From positions 47,243,812 to 47,307,811 of the forward strand of contig OY744615.1 of assembly GCA_963556255.1 (NCBI GenBank): a stretch of DNA of 64,000 nucleotides, read 5' to 3'. This DNA comes from Allolobophora icterica. Lineage: Eukaryota; Annelida; Clitellata; Crassiclitellata; Lumbricidae. Each line of letters begins with the position of its first letter. The stretch's first letter is position 1. The position numbers and the translations under genes were made by a program. The notes beneath the pieces are model-generated. The model searched no databases. It was not told the origin of the DNA and was given only the letters and a program-made list of their open reading frames with translations. This document shows, in pieces, positions 33,944 through 43,074 of this stretch.

Positions 33944-34264
33944 CTTGGGCCGTTGACGTGGGCCTTGTAGAAACTTGAGTAAGGATGGATAGATCCGGGT
34001 CTTATGGCAACAAAGGCCGCTGATGTGAACATAAATTGTTTGAGCAGTTCTCATTGTTACTATAGCATTATTATACAGCTCATCAATTCGGAACGATGGT
34101 TTCTATCAAGAAGTTATCCAAGAAAAAAATCACTTTTCTGGCTCATTTGTAACTACTAAAGTATAGTAAGGTGATAGTAGTTGGTCAGTCTAACGACAAC
34201 TTATGGCTTTTCTTGCCGTTGACACTAATACATTGACAGAAATTGAAAAGGAAAGGGAGACTGC

Positions 34265-34363
34265 TTGATGCCTTCGAAAGCCATATTCATAGCGCTTTTC
34301 ATAGGTTTTTAAATGCGTTCTATAAGGTCCAGTGGCTGAAATATGCCGACGCTGAAACTTGCC
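34265..34363 (+). repeat. Paralogous module (pair with 47150-47245)
   Basis: GGTTTTTAAATGC, CAGTGGC and GCCGACGCTGAAACTTGCC align with the 47-kb copy. The piggyBac derivative sits in the TTAA that follows. Confidence 0.7.
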
Positions 34364-35383
34364 TTAACCCTCCGAGGACTGAACTTTTTGTAGTCATTCT
34401 GGTACTATGAGGGGGGTCTAGCAGACCCCTAGGTCTATTGTACTGTTTTGCATTGACTATCCAATTTTTTAATAGTTGTAACTTAAAATTAAAATAAGGA
34501 GACACTACAGACACTTGTATATGTGTAATATAACAATAAAACTAATTACAAATACTCGGGTATGCGAAGTATTCACATACATGTGAATTTATCAGTTATG
34601 TATCATTTTCAGAGGTACATTGTAGATAAACAAAACATGTAACAGTTTCATATATATCGCGTCTTAGCAGTAGCATATTATTCGGACAGAGTGATAAGTG
34701 CTATCTAGATGTCGTTTTGGTCGTAGTTACCTTCAGTGCTAGTTAGCCTACTGGTCATTTTCCGTTGAACAATTGCAACAGCGACGAGACATCTTTACTC
34801 GTGAGTGTTCGCCACATACGTGCTTTTCACAGCCATCGCAAAGTTGCTTGCTTTTACGCTTTCTCTTCGCTGAACACACATAGCAACAGCCTCTTCCAGC
34901 AATTGATCGCATTTCACGGACAATGGGTTGCACTTGTGACACATTGTAACCCATCATTTTCATCGCATCAGTAGTTACTGCACGAAGTCTCATATGACCA
35001 TCACTTTCGTCATCAACGATCATTTTAGTAGCCTCAGCTAGCGAAAATCTACGTCTAGAAGTCATTATCTAAGTTTGTTTACGTATATCCTTCACGAAAT
35101 AATACTGTAATGCTTATACTTTATCAAAAAAATAACACAAAATAATTTGCTGCACATTGCAACCGCATGTGTTTATAGCGTTATTTCTGGGTTATGCTGT
35201 TTACATGCCGTTTCCATTGTAACCAGTATGACAAACCAGTTGCGTTTTTATTACTTTAGCGCATTACTGGGCGAGCAACAAAGTCATAAAATATCACAAC
35301 CAAACTCAATCGGATACTGAGTGAAATACTAAAAAAAACGGCCCGGGTCTACTAGACACCCCTCATAGGCGTACGAGGGTTAA
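34364..35383 (-). mobile_element. Internally deleted piggyBac element
   Basis: The 1,012-bp element (34368-35379) is flanked by TTAA (34364-34367 and 35380-35383). Ends start CCCTC, and each has a subterminal copy of TATGAGGGG-K-GTCTAG-Y-AGACCC in inverted orientation. It encodes a short minus-strand protein with an apparent piggyBac N terminus and C-terminal Cys-rich domain, with no catalytic core. The paralogous module at 47 kb has a single TTAA here, as expected of an empty site. Confidence 0.85.
34748..35065 (-). CDS. Mini piggyBac protein: N terminus joined to C-terminal zinc domain
   Basis: Predicted 105-residue protein. Residues 1-22 (MTSRRRFSLAEATKMIVDD...) look like the acidic N terminus of piggyBac transposases. 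Residues 58-100 form the Cys-rich domain that closes those enzymes: C61-x2-C64, C76-x2-C79, C84-x2-H87 and C96/C97/C99, rich in Lys/Arg. In the family this domain binds the transposon ends. The whole DDD catalytic core (usually about 400 residues) is missing, yet the reading frame is open from ATG to TAG. The ATG lies 314 bp inside the right end. Whether it is translated is unknown. It could be a chance-preserved deletion product, or it could bind element ends and interfere with transposition. Confidence 0.6.
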   Translation of the reverse strand: MTSRRRFSLAEATKMIVDDESDGHMRLRAVTTDAMKMMGYNVSQVQPIVREMRSIAGRGCCYVCSAKRKRKSKQLCDGCEKHVCGEHSRVKMSRRCCNCSTENDQ

Positions 35384-35463
35384 CTGTAATATTTCGTCCC
35401 ATATGGCCTCGATTCGAGATTCGTTAAATGTATTTTAATATCTATAATAATATGTGACCTCGG

Positions 35464-35818
35464 CCGAGAGAAGGGACCACTTGTCGCTTTCTAGATTAGC
35501 CGGAAAACGCGTTTTTACGCTAAACGATTATATTGATTTTTGCGTCTAATTAATCAATCTGTAGCTCGGACTCACTGTACTACAACGAATCTTATGCTAC
35601 TTGATGCGTTAAGGCTAAATTTAGGCATTAATGCATTGGGTACAGACATATTAAATTATTTTATGCGATTTCCCGCCAAATGATATTTTATATTTTAGTG
35701 AAAAAAGTGCATAAATTATGGTCCAAACGCTCTGAAATTTTTTCCTCATTTTACCTAAGGTGTAAGGATGTGGAAACTGCTCATAAGTCCATTTGCGACA
35801 AGTGGTCCCTTCTCTTCG
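35464..35818. mobile_element. MITE with 20-bp inverted ends
   Basis: GAGAAGGGACCACTTGTCGC at 35466-35485 is perfectly complementary to 35796-35815, bounding about 350 bp of A+T-rich non-coding DNA. Superfamily unknown. It abuts the LINE fragment that follows. Confidence 0.75.
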
Positions 35819-36420
35819 CACTGTTACTCGTTCGCTAACGCCCAGTGCCACTACTACACTGGTTCACTCCTTCGTCACAGCGCGCCTTGATTACTGCTCA
35901 TCGCTTTGTTTTGGTCTTCCATCTAGTCGTATTGTGTGTTTACAGCGAGTTCTGCGCTCTGCAGCCCGTCTCATTGGGCATATTCCTAAACATGGCCAAG
36001 TTTCTAGATATATGCTGGAGGTCCTTCACTGGCTTCCTATGCGCTTACGTATAGAATATAGGATCGCTGCCTTAGTATGGCGATGTTGTCAGGGCCCTGC
36101 CTCTGCTTACCTGTGAGAGCTATGCTGCGCAGTTTCATGTGTCCAAGGCCGACGTTCCCTCCGCTCAGCGGGAAAAGGGGTACTTTTAGTTCCATTTGCT
36201 CGTTCCACGACTATGCAAAGTCGAGCTTTTTCAGTGGTGGGCCCGGTAGTCTGGAATAGACTTCCCTTAGAGCTCCGCATGTGCCCTGGGGTCACCTCTG
36301 GCATATTTCTTGCAAAATTTAAAACTGTCTTATATGAACGTGCTGGTGTCGGGAGCGCCTCTGAGTAGTTCCCTTGAAGAGGCGCTATATAAATCTTCGA
36401 ATGAATGAATGAATGAATAT
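35819..36420 (+). pseudogene. L2/CR1-like LINE 3' end with (GAAT)n tail
   Basis: Reads TARLDYCSSLCFGLPSSR, LQRVLRSAARLIGHIP, EVLHWLPMRLRIEYRIAAL, a stop, then SRAFSVVGPVVWNRLPLEL. Ends with GGGAGCGCCTCTGAGTAG, GAGGCGCTATATAAAT and GAAT repeats. It is the same thumb region and tail as the copy at 50000-50885. One in-frame stop near 36115 disables it. Confidence 0.9.
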
Positions 36421-36453
36421 ATCGGCCATAATTATCCTGATTAGGCGCAGTTC

Positions 36454-36491
36454 TTTAGACACCTTTTTAAACGTTAAAGGTCCATTATATA
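36454..36491 (+). promoter_or_regulatory. GACACC-N22-TATATA motif, convergent with 36549-36587
   Basis: TTTAGACACCTTTTTAAA. The TATA-like box at 36486 faces that of a minus-strand site only about 65 bp away. Confidence 0.5.
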
Positions 36492-36548
36492 TCTAACGAC
36501 ACCTTAAGAATAATTAAGAGTTATTAAAAGTCAGAGTTTCTACTTTGT

Positions 36549-36587
36549 ACATATACGACGAATGCATAGCTGAAAAAGGTGTGTAAA
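36549..36587 (-). promoter_or_regulatory. CACACC-N22-TATATG motif
   Basis: Minus strand TTTACACACCTTTTTC. The sequence between the boxes (GCTATGCATTCG) is shared with the minus-strand site at 47607. Confidence 0.5.
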
Positions 36588-36674
36588 GAAGTCCTCTTTA
36601 TAGTAGGTTCCTTCGTTTAATCATGTCTTATGACTGTAAAAGTCCGTTCAAAACCCTTAACTCTGTTCGGTCAG

Positions 36675-36860
36675 TGCAGTGGCTTCCAGTCGAATTCAGA
36701 ATAAGATATAAACTTGCTTGTCTTACCTATTAACCCGTCACAACGGTCATCTCTACCTATTTTCAGTCACTACTATCTCCTTAGCTTCCACCACACAGAA
36801 TGACATCCTCTGGTATGGGTCTTTTGGTTGAGCTTCGATGTAGCACTGTCATGGACTCTA
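36675..36860 (+). pseudogene. CR1-like LINE fragment
   Basis: GTGGCTTCCAGTCGAATTCA (W-L-P-V-E-F) and AATGACATCCTCTGGTATGG, then TGGTTGAGCTTCGATG, match the fragment at 49727-49925. It is disrupted by stops. Confidence 0.6.
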
Positions 36861-36900
36861 CTATTACTACTGCTGCTGCTGCCGCTGCTGCTGCTGCTGC

Positions 36901-36901
36901 T

Positions 36902-36988
<87 letters not shown>
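36901..36988. repeat. (TAA)n microsatellite
   Basis: About 29 TAA units preceded by CTG repeats. Asn, Ile and Tyr homopolymer frames are artefacts. Confidence 0.95.
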
Positions 36989-37504
36989 TATAAGACGATT
37001 TATACAGCGCCGTAGAACAGCCGAGGCCGAAGAACAGGGCGCAGTACATAAGTTACAAAAGTCAATGACAGTCATATGAAAGTGAAAAACGATATGTCTT
37101 CAACTGTGATTTGAATGATTCCAGAGATGGCGCATTCTTCACGTGGTCAGGAAGACCATAAAGACCCACATCAGAAGATCGCATGCTCAACTGTGTGACG
37201 GAAGTTAAGAAAGAGTAGTGGTTGAAGGTACCAGTAAACAATATTCATGATTCTAGGGAAAAGGTCATTTCCGGATGACCTAGTTATTTTCTTGTACGAT
37301 GAGTTTTTCGCCAGAATCACATTGTTTGACCATTTACCGAAGTCCGCCAGTCTCTTTGATCTAATGTAATCCAATTCAATCCAATCGAACCCAGTGTCAT
37401 GTTATCTATTTAAAATTATCCACACCAATCGAATACCACAGAATTTCATGCTAAACTACACAAATTTAACCCAGAAATTGCAAGTTTAAGATGTATTCAT
37501 AACT

Positions 37505-37545
37505 TCTCTAGCGCCGGTGTCTAATGCACAATGCATCAACCGATG
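37505..37545 (+). repeat. Foldback-family arm
   Basis: GCGCCGGTGTCTAATGCACA and GCATCAACCGATGGCAC match the arms at 23227 and 19801. A facing arm is not obvious. Confidence 0.5.
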
Positions 37546-37765
37546 GCACACCAAAAGCATTTGGGTTTTCATTTCAAATGTTTTAACATAACGTATCCTT
37601 TGCCTCTTAAACTGTTATGTTAAATAGGTTTTTTGTTTAGGGCTTCGTTCAATTATCTTCACCACTCAACAGTGTAGTACTTAGGGGCGCTGGTAGACCA
37701 GAAATCTAATAACTTTATTGTTTTAAACACAGGGCACTTTTAACTCCGCGACAACCCAAAACCGT

Positions 37766-37851
37766 GGTAGTGCCAGTCTCCCAAGCCTGGAGAAAGGAGG
37801 AGGGCGACGCTAATAATCTTTGTTTTGACACAGTGTCGTTAAACAGCAGTT
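37766..37851 (+). repeat. Hairpin module
   Basis: AGTGCCAGTCTCCCAAGCC, GGAGGAGGGCGACGCTAAT, loop CTTTGTT, then AGTGTCGTTAAAC. Outer stem GACGCT/AGTGTC intact. Inner stem partly lost. Confidence 0.7.
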
Positions 37852-37926
37852 AATCAATCCCGACAGTCTTAAAATGATAACACACCTTAACAATCGTCAC
37901 GTAAATAACAGTAGGTGAACGGTCCT

Positions 37927-37963
37927 TAACACACCTTTTTAAGTAGTACAGTCTTCATATAAG
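37927..37963 (+). promoter_or_regulatory. CACACC-N22-TATAAG motif
   Basis: TAACACACCTTTTTAA, 83 bp after the hairpin at 37805-37844. Confidence 0.5.
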
Positions 37964-38306
37964 TAAACGTAGACAAGCAAATGCTGGAATCAATATTACT
38001 CCTTAGCGGTGTTTCATGCCATTATAATTATATTGGTTCTATCTAATTACAAAGACAATCGTGCATACGAAGCTTTAGTGTCTTCATTTTCTTAGACTCG
38101 GCATGTGCGGGCGGGTGATCTCCTTCGTCGGCTCATTTTCCCACCGACAGTCTATAGTTTAGTAAACTCATTACAGCCGAGTTGTTGACCGGGTAGCAGG
38201 TGGAGCAGACAACAATTTAGGGCGGCCCACAGCTCTTTCAATGGAAGGGTCAAGGGGACCATAGGAGTCACAAGATTCAGTTAATATTTAACAATGCATC
38301 GTTTTG

Positions 38307-38346
38307 TTTAGACACCTTTAACCAATTTCAACGGATGCCATATATT
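38307..38346 (+). promoter_or_regulatory. GACACC-N24-TATATT motif
   Basis: TTTAGACACCTTTAACC. The next hairpin begins 95 bp after the TATA-like box. Confidence 0.5.
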
Positions 38347-38381
38347 CGTCGAAGGCGTTCAACAGATTACAGCTTCGTCAC

Positions 38382-38480
38382 TGCCGGTACTTTAGCGGTG
38401 CCAGTCCCAAGCCTGTGAAAAGGAGGAGGGAGGGAGGGCGACGATGACCATCTTTGTTTTGACACACAGCGTTGTTAAAC
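38382..38480 (+). repeat. Hairpin module
   Basis: GTGCCAGTCCCAAGCCTG and AGGGCGACGATGACCATCTTTG, ending AGCGTTGTTAAAC. Loop CTTTGTT kept. Confidence 0.7.
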
Positions 38481-38550
38481 AGCAACTAACCAACCAAACT
38501 ATAGTATAAGCTGTATTGTGCCATACGAACGGTGAGAACTGTTCGAAATA

Positions 38551-38588
38551 ATTACACACCTTTTTAAAGTGGAACATTCACCTTATAA
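38551..38588 (+). promoter_or_regulatory. CACACC-N23-TATAAC motif
   Basis: ATTACACACCTTTTTAAAG, preceded by GAGAACTGTTCGAAATAA, which also precedes the site at 38911. Confidence 0.6.
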
Positions 38589-38644
38589 CTAAAAGAAATT
38601 GCACACACGAGGCAATGTATTCGTGCAAAGGTCCTGGCAAACGT

Positions 38645-38722
38645 TGGGAGTGCCAGTTACAATTCTGGGGAAAAAAGGAGGGCGACGCTAATGATCTTTG
38701 GTATCATACAGTGTCGTGAAAC
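38645..38722 (+). repeat. Hairpin module with compensatory change
   Basis: Inner stem is TGAT/ATCA in place of TCAT/ATGA (C-G swapped to G-C), loop CTTTGGT. Outer stem GACGCT/AGTGTC. Confidence 0.75.
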
Positions 38723-38767
38723 TATTAATACTACTAACTCCTCCTCATACTCCGTCGCTACCCTACT

Positions 38768-38850
38768 TTGGCAGTGCCAGTCCGAAGCCTGTATGAAGGA
38801 GAGGACGACGTTAATCATCTTTGCTATAATAGGGTGCCGTTAGACAACAA
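38768..38850 (+). repeat. Hairpin module
   Basis: GGCAGTGCCAGTCCGAAGCC, then GACGTTAATCATCTTTGC. One mismatch in the inner stem, several G-T pairs in the outer. Confidence 0.65.
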
Positions 38851-38910
38851 CTTACCACCAACACTTTTGCTGTATTGTGCCATGCGATCGTCGAGAACTG
38901 TTCGAAATAA

Positions 38911-38948
38911 TTACACACCTCTTTTATGTTGATCATTCACCTTATAAT
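38911..38948 (+). promoter_or_regulatory. CACACC-N23-TATAAT motif
   Basis: ATTACACACCTCTTTTA, with the same upstream GAGAACTGTTCGAAATAA as the site at 38551, 360 bp earlier. Confidence 0.6.
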
Positions 38949-38989
38949 TGTCAGCAATCGCAAAAAGTCAGCATGTTACTCTCGAATCG

Positions 38990-39058
38990 TTATTTGAACC
39001 CCGTCCTCCCGATTGACAGTCCAGCGCGCTAACCACTACACAATCGAACAATCCTTTT
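38990..39058 (-). repeat. tRNA-derived SINE head
   Basis: Minus strand has a box-A-like TGTGTAGTGGTTAGC and box-B-like GGGTTCAAAT, matching the SINE at 63477. Body not recognised beyond the head. Confidence 0.6.
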
Positions 39059-39204
39059 ATAACTACTTAATACTTTTCATAATTTACAGACAATCTCCCT
39101 AAAACTATTATTTCTAACTTTGTAGCTTCCACGAGTTCAATTAATTTTCCCTCCGAAACTTATAATTAAAGCGTCAAAGGTTAACTTCGATAAGAAATTA
39201 ATAT

Positions 39205-39400
39205 CCGTAATGGTAACACTCATAGCCAGGAGAGGTGCAGGAGAGCAGCAGTACGCGGTTCGTTTCCCGCAACCCCCTCGGGCGGGCGTCTTGCATGGCT
39301 GCCATAACGCGTGTTTAGTTAAGATATTGATAATTGTACTGTCATGTCTCAATGTAATCTTACTGCGTTAGTGGGTTTGAATTAAAAAAGAAAGAGATTA
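39205..39400 (+). mobile_element. tRNA-derived SINE, family 2, copy 1
   Basis: Pol III box-A-like GTAATGGTAACACTC and box B GGTTCGTTTCCCG, then GCATGGCTGCCA, CAATGTAATCTTACTGCG and an A-rich end. Same family, opposite orientation, at 43075 and 61125. Confidence 0.75.
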
Positions 39401-39404
39401 TTAT

Positions 39405-39510
39405 CACTATTATTTTTGTTATTATTATTGTTATCAATATTATTATGATTATTATGATTATTGTTATTATTATTGTTATCAATATTATTATGATTATTAT
39501 GATTATTGTG

Positions 39511-39585
<75 letters not shown>
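39405..39585. repeat. Compound (ATT)n microsatellite
   Basis: ATT array containing two GTTATCAATATTATTATG-type higher-order units. Asn/His and Ile repeat frames are artefacts. Confidence 0.95.
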
Positions 39586-39588
<3 letters not shown>

Positions 39589-39702
39589 CAATTCACAATA
39601 TTAAAAAAAAACAATAATACGTTTCATTAGATTTTATTTTCTCTTCACATTTCTAAGATACCGATGGATAACTATTTATGCAGTGTATAATGAATCCAGT
39701 TA

Positions 39703-39742
39703 ATTTAGACACCTTTCGTTCGAGTCTAACTGATGCTATAAT
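39703..39742 (+). promoter_or_regulatory. GACACC-N23-TATAAT motif
   Basis: AATTTAGACACCTTTCG, GATGCTATAAT. GATGC before the TATA-like box recurs at 42177. Confidence 0.55.
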
Positions 39743-39894
39743 TGCTTAGTTATAACCAATTACATTAATAAGTGGTTGCCGATTTGAGGCATGCTGCGAT
39801 ATTAGCGGTAAATGTATAAGATGCCATTAAATTTGTAATTAATAGATAATCACTTAAAAACTTGAAAAATTAAATGAGACTAATATCATTATTA

Positions 39895-40275
39895 AAATTA
39901 TAATTACATGTTTTGTGCATTTATGGTTGAAGCTCTTTTTAATATTGGAATAACTATAGATGCAGAATCTCTTGTGCAATTAGTGTTTATAAAGAATTGT
40001 TTTTGCTTTTAATATTTCTGGTGTGGGACAGTTGTTACGGAACATTGTTTAATTTGCATCAGACCATTTTATCGCAATATGTGTATCATATTGTCATAGA
40101 TAGTGTCAGCTGTATTGCTTTAAATGTTGCAAAACATTGGATATTTGTGACATTGTAAGTCTATGTTTTGACATCTTTTTATGGTGTCCTTCGGACGCTA
40201 TAACTTTCTCATTTTCCCGAATCGGATTTTGAGTCGTCCTTGATTTCATAAGACGACGTTATTATACTTTGGAAT
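39895..40275 (+). repeat. Paralogous block, inverted partner at 45350-45735
   Basis: GTGCATTTATG, TTTTTAATATTGGAATAACTA, GCTTTTAATATTTCT and TAAGACGACGTTAT recur in reverse order and complement at 45350-45735. A third relative, direct, is at 51130-51530. Confidence 0.85.
40168..40204 (+). promoter_or_regulatory. GACATC-N23-TATAAC motif
   Basis: TTTTGACATCTTTTTATGG, CGGACGCTATAAC. The same CGGACGCTATAA occurs at 51438-51475. Confidence 0.5.
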
Positions 40276-40326
40276 AATACCAAAAAATATTATGCAATAC
40301 TATCTCTGAAAACTGTTCATTACTCT

Positions 40327-40408
40327 GATAGTGCCAGTCCCGAGCATGGAGACGGAATGAGGGCCACGCTAATCATCTTTTTACGAAACAGCGTCGTTAA
40401 CCAGGAAA
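40327..40408 (+). repeat. Hairpin module
   Basis: GATAGTGCCAGTCCCGAGC, then CCACGCTAATCATCTTT, AGCGTCGTTAACC. Loop changed by one base and a deletion. Confidence 0.6.
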
Positions 40409-40481
40409 CTCCGAAGCTTAATATTAAAATTAATATTTCTCCGCCTGGTTTATAAAGCTATAATATAGACTTTTTCTAATT

Positions 40482-40522
40482 ATTTCGACACCTTCTTTAG
40501 TAAGTTCATATGGCCATAAATA
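40482..40522 (+). promoter_or_regulatory. GACACC-N23-ATAAATA motif
   Basis: TTTCGACACCTTCTTTAG, GGCCATAAATAAG. Confidence 0.45.
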
Positions 40523-40984
40523 AGTAGCTTCGTGCTGGAAAGTTGAGTAGTTCCCAAAACATTTTTGACGTAATTACTGCCATGCTTAGCAAGAAGACCG
40601 CAACTGAATTTGTTCAATTTTGAGTTATTACCATAGTCGGCATTGTACCAGCGCTACACATTGGTACAAAGCGAGAAAGGCGTATCTGAGCTGCTGGCTG
40701 AGATACAGCATCTTACGGCAACATCTACCGTTATAATCATATCATGCATCAAAAAGTAATAATTCCACAGGCAACAATACATAACCACTATTCTTTCCTG
40801 ACTTCCGCAACGCAGTGTGCGAACTTCTCGTATGGATGTTTTGTCTACATCGAGGCTCAACCAAAACACCCATGGGCTCTTGGTCTTTTGCGCGCGGTGA
40901 AAGGAAATTTTGTAATAATAATGGATATATATATATATATATATTACATTTGTAATATATATATTACATTTGTCTTAATAATTA

Positions 40985-41450
40985 GTTGTCCTGTGTCTTA
41001 TCTCTATATCCAAGTCCAGCCTTATCTCTATATCCAAGTCTTCAATCTTTTAGGATGATATATTGCGCGTGTCACCATCCTCCGCCTTTGAACCATGCAG
41101 AGAGAAACTCAAGCTATCTTTCTACAGCCAACACCTGTTTAACCTTTCAGACCGAGAGACTACACGGTTTCCAGTATCCATGATTCTCTCGGGGGCAGTC
41201 GCCTTAGCTTGCTGACCCTAAGGTCAGGGCTGGCACTGGTCGGCTCTAGGTTGGTTCCATTAGGCCTACAGTGTTATTTCTGTTAATTCTATAGTGCATC
41301 AACTCTGGGGTTTCTCGTCAACAGCCAGCACTTGCTCTTGCTTTCAAACTCAGAGAGTAAAGGTTTCAGTATCCATGATTCTCTTGGCAGTCACATCATG
41401 ATTTTCAGAGGGTCACGCGACCCCCCTGACCTATGCTGCGGGCGCCCATG
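40985..41450. mobile_element. Second copy of the CATGGGCGCCCGC-ended element (right part)
   Basis: Matches 33440-33943 to the right terminus GCGGGCGCCCATG at 41450. The left end is not found. It has an extra CTTATCTCTATATCCAAGTC duplication. Confidence 0.75.
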
Positions 41451-41782
41451 GTTCTATGCCTATAGAACTTCGATTAGCAACTTTTCAAATGTGTCTAAAT
41501 CGAGCGCCCTAACCAATCGGGATGGATGGATCCAGAGTTTAACGACGCCTTTTGGCGTCGGTAGAAATTATTTTCAACAGTTCTCACCGTTCCCATGGCA
41601 CAATGAAACTCCAGTCAATCAGGTAGCATGTACCTTGCCTTCATAGCATCAGTCGATGCCGTTTCTATTTACTTTTATTGGTGAACATTGTGTTCCTAGT
41701 TGTTTCCCGCACATAAGCAGACCGTTTTCCAGAGGCCGGTCAACTGAACACAACACCGAAGCATCTCGCGAAGGTCAGAAAG

Positions 41783-41823
41783 ATTATTTATAGTCCGGAA
41801 GAAATTTTAAAAGAGGTGTTTAA
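41783..41823 (-). promoter_or_regulatory. AACACC-N22-TATAAAT motif
   Basis: Minus strand TTTAAACACCTCTTTTAAA, GGACTATAAATAATC. Paralogue of the site at 12490. Confidence 0.6.
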
Positions 41824-41864
41824 ATCATCATAAAAATATTCATATCTCTATTATTGGGTTCTAA

Positions 41865-42080
41865 CATGAGGTAGGCAGTTTCTGTTTAACGACGCCATGC
41901 ATTATGAAGATGATCAGCGTCGCCCTTCCTTTCTATCACTGCTTCGGACTGGCACCTCCCTAAAGCGACAGGGTCCCGAAGAAAGGGTCCAGAGGAAAAA
42001 CGTTCCAAGCGACAGTTCATTGTCATTAGCTGGGTTATAAGTTACCGTTTAACGACGCTCTGTCATAACAAGGATGATTA
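41865..42080. repeat. Paralogous block and hAT empty site
   Basis: Partner of 29829-30250. Just before it GTTCTAAC (41858-41865) replaces the two GTTTAAGC target copies and the intervening hAT DNA. Confidence 0.85.
41884..41922 (-). repeat. Hairpin-family member
   Basis: Minus strand GACGCT near GATCATCTTC and GGCGTCGTTAAAC. Outer stem intact with a G-T pair, loop altered. Confidence 0.6.
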
Positions 42081-42081
42081 T
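42047..42081 (-). repeat. Hairpin-family member
   Basis: Minus strand AATCATCCTTGTTATGA (inner stem TCAT/ATGA, loop CCTTGTT) and GAGCGTCGTTAAAC. The 5' side of the outer stem is lost. Confidence 0.6.
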
Positions 42082-42176
42082 ACCCCTAGGCCTACAATAT
42101 TAGCCGCGCTTGTACAAAAATTTGGCCAGCGGTCAGAGTGTTAAGACTCTGAAAAGAACCTGCTAGACAAAGCGAA

Positions 42177-42217
42177 TTTTAAACACCTTCTAAACGGTGT
42201 CCACCGATGCTATATAT
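42177..42217 (+). promoter_or_regulatory. AACACC-N23-TATATAT motif
   Basis: TTTTAAACACCTTCTAAAC, GATGCTATATAT. Confidence 0.5.
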
Positions 42218-42367
42218 TCAATTTTTCATTTATTGACATTCGTATATTAACCACCTTTGATGCGATTTGACGACATTAAACTTGGGAATAAAAAATATAG
42301 ATTACCTAAGATCCACGGGCTGCGTGAAATTGAATCGGTAAGATAAGGTCAACGTTACCGCTGCCCG

Positions 42368-42450
42368 TATTCTGGAAGTGCCAGTCCGAAGCAAGGAGGA
42401 GGGCGACAGTAATCATCTATGTTAAGACACAGTTTCGTTAAAGAGTAACA
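42368..42450 (+). repeat. Hairpin module
   Basis: GGAAGTGCCAGTCCGAAGC, GGGCGACAGTAATCATC, then AGTTTCGTTAAAG. Loop CTATGTT. Confidence 0.55.
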
Positions 42451-42661
42451 TATCACTATCACGGCAATCGTAATGTGTCGTATTAAAAACAATGAAAACT
42501 GCTACGATCGCCAGCGGCCTTTAATGTCGTAATATTCAACAGTTGGACTCTGGCAATCGTTGAATGAGACGTTGGGTTCTTATGGGGTCATTCAGATCAA
42601 CGCTAATGGTCCTGACAGTCAAAAGATGGCCTTAAACCAACTGTAAACATGTAAATAGCTA

Positions 42662-42905
42662 TTGCTAAACACAAGGTCAGGACTTCACGATTTCAATCAA
42701 GGTCTTTGCTTCCATTGGCCTTGCCCTTTGGAATGATCTTCCTCCGTTCGTTCGTTCTTCTATTCTCTCAGGTAACGTCTCCTCTTCTTTTGCCTTCATT
42801 AAAACTTGCTTTATCTCTCGGGGTCTCTCGCACTGGGACCTCCTCTGAATGGCTCTCCCGCTAGAAGCGCTTTATAAATGTCCAAATACAATACAATACC
42901 ATGCA
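42662..42905 (+). pseudogene. CR1-like LINE 3' end, same subfamily as 31005
   Basis: TTTGGAATGATCTTCCTCCG (W-N-D-L-P), AAAACTTGCTTTATCTCTCG and CTAGAAGCGCTTTATAAATG with an ATACA tail. Only the last 60 codons remain. Confidence 0.85.
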
Positions 42906-42944
42906 ATATGCAATACAATAATACTGAATAATTCCTTGCTTTCT

Positions 42945-42984
42945 TTAAGACACCTTTAAAACGCGTTTCTCAAAGCTGTATATT
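42945..42984 (+). promoter_or_regulatory. GACACC-N24-TATATTT motif
   Basis: CTTTAAGACACCTTTAAAAC, GCTGTATATTT. Confidence 0.5.
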
Positions 42985-43074
42985 TACCGAACGCAGTCTG
43001 ACGCATAAGTTATAAATATCTGACCGTTCACTCATTTGTTTAAATTATGAACATGTTTATAATAATAATAATTA

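Noticed and set aside
42101..42160. Possible second hAT-like end near GCGCTTGTACAAAAATTTGG
   Set aside because: No matching inverted partner or target duplication was found.
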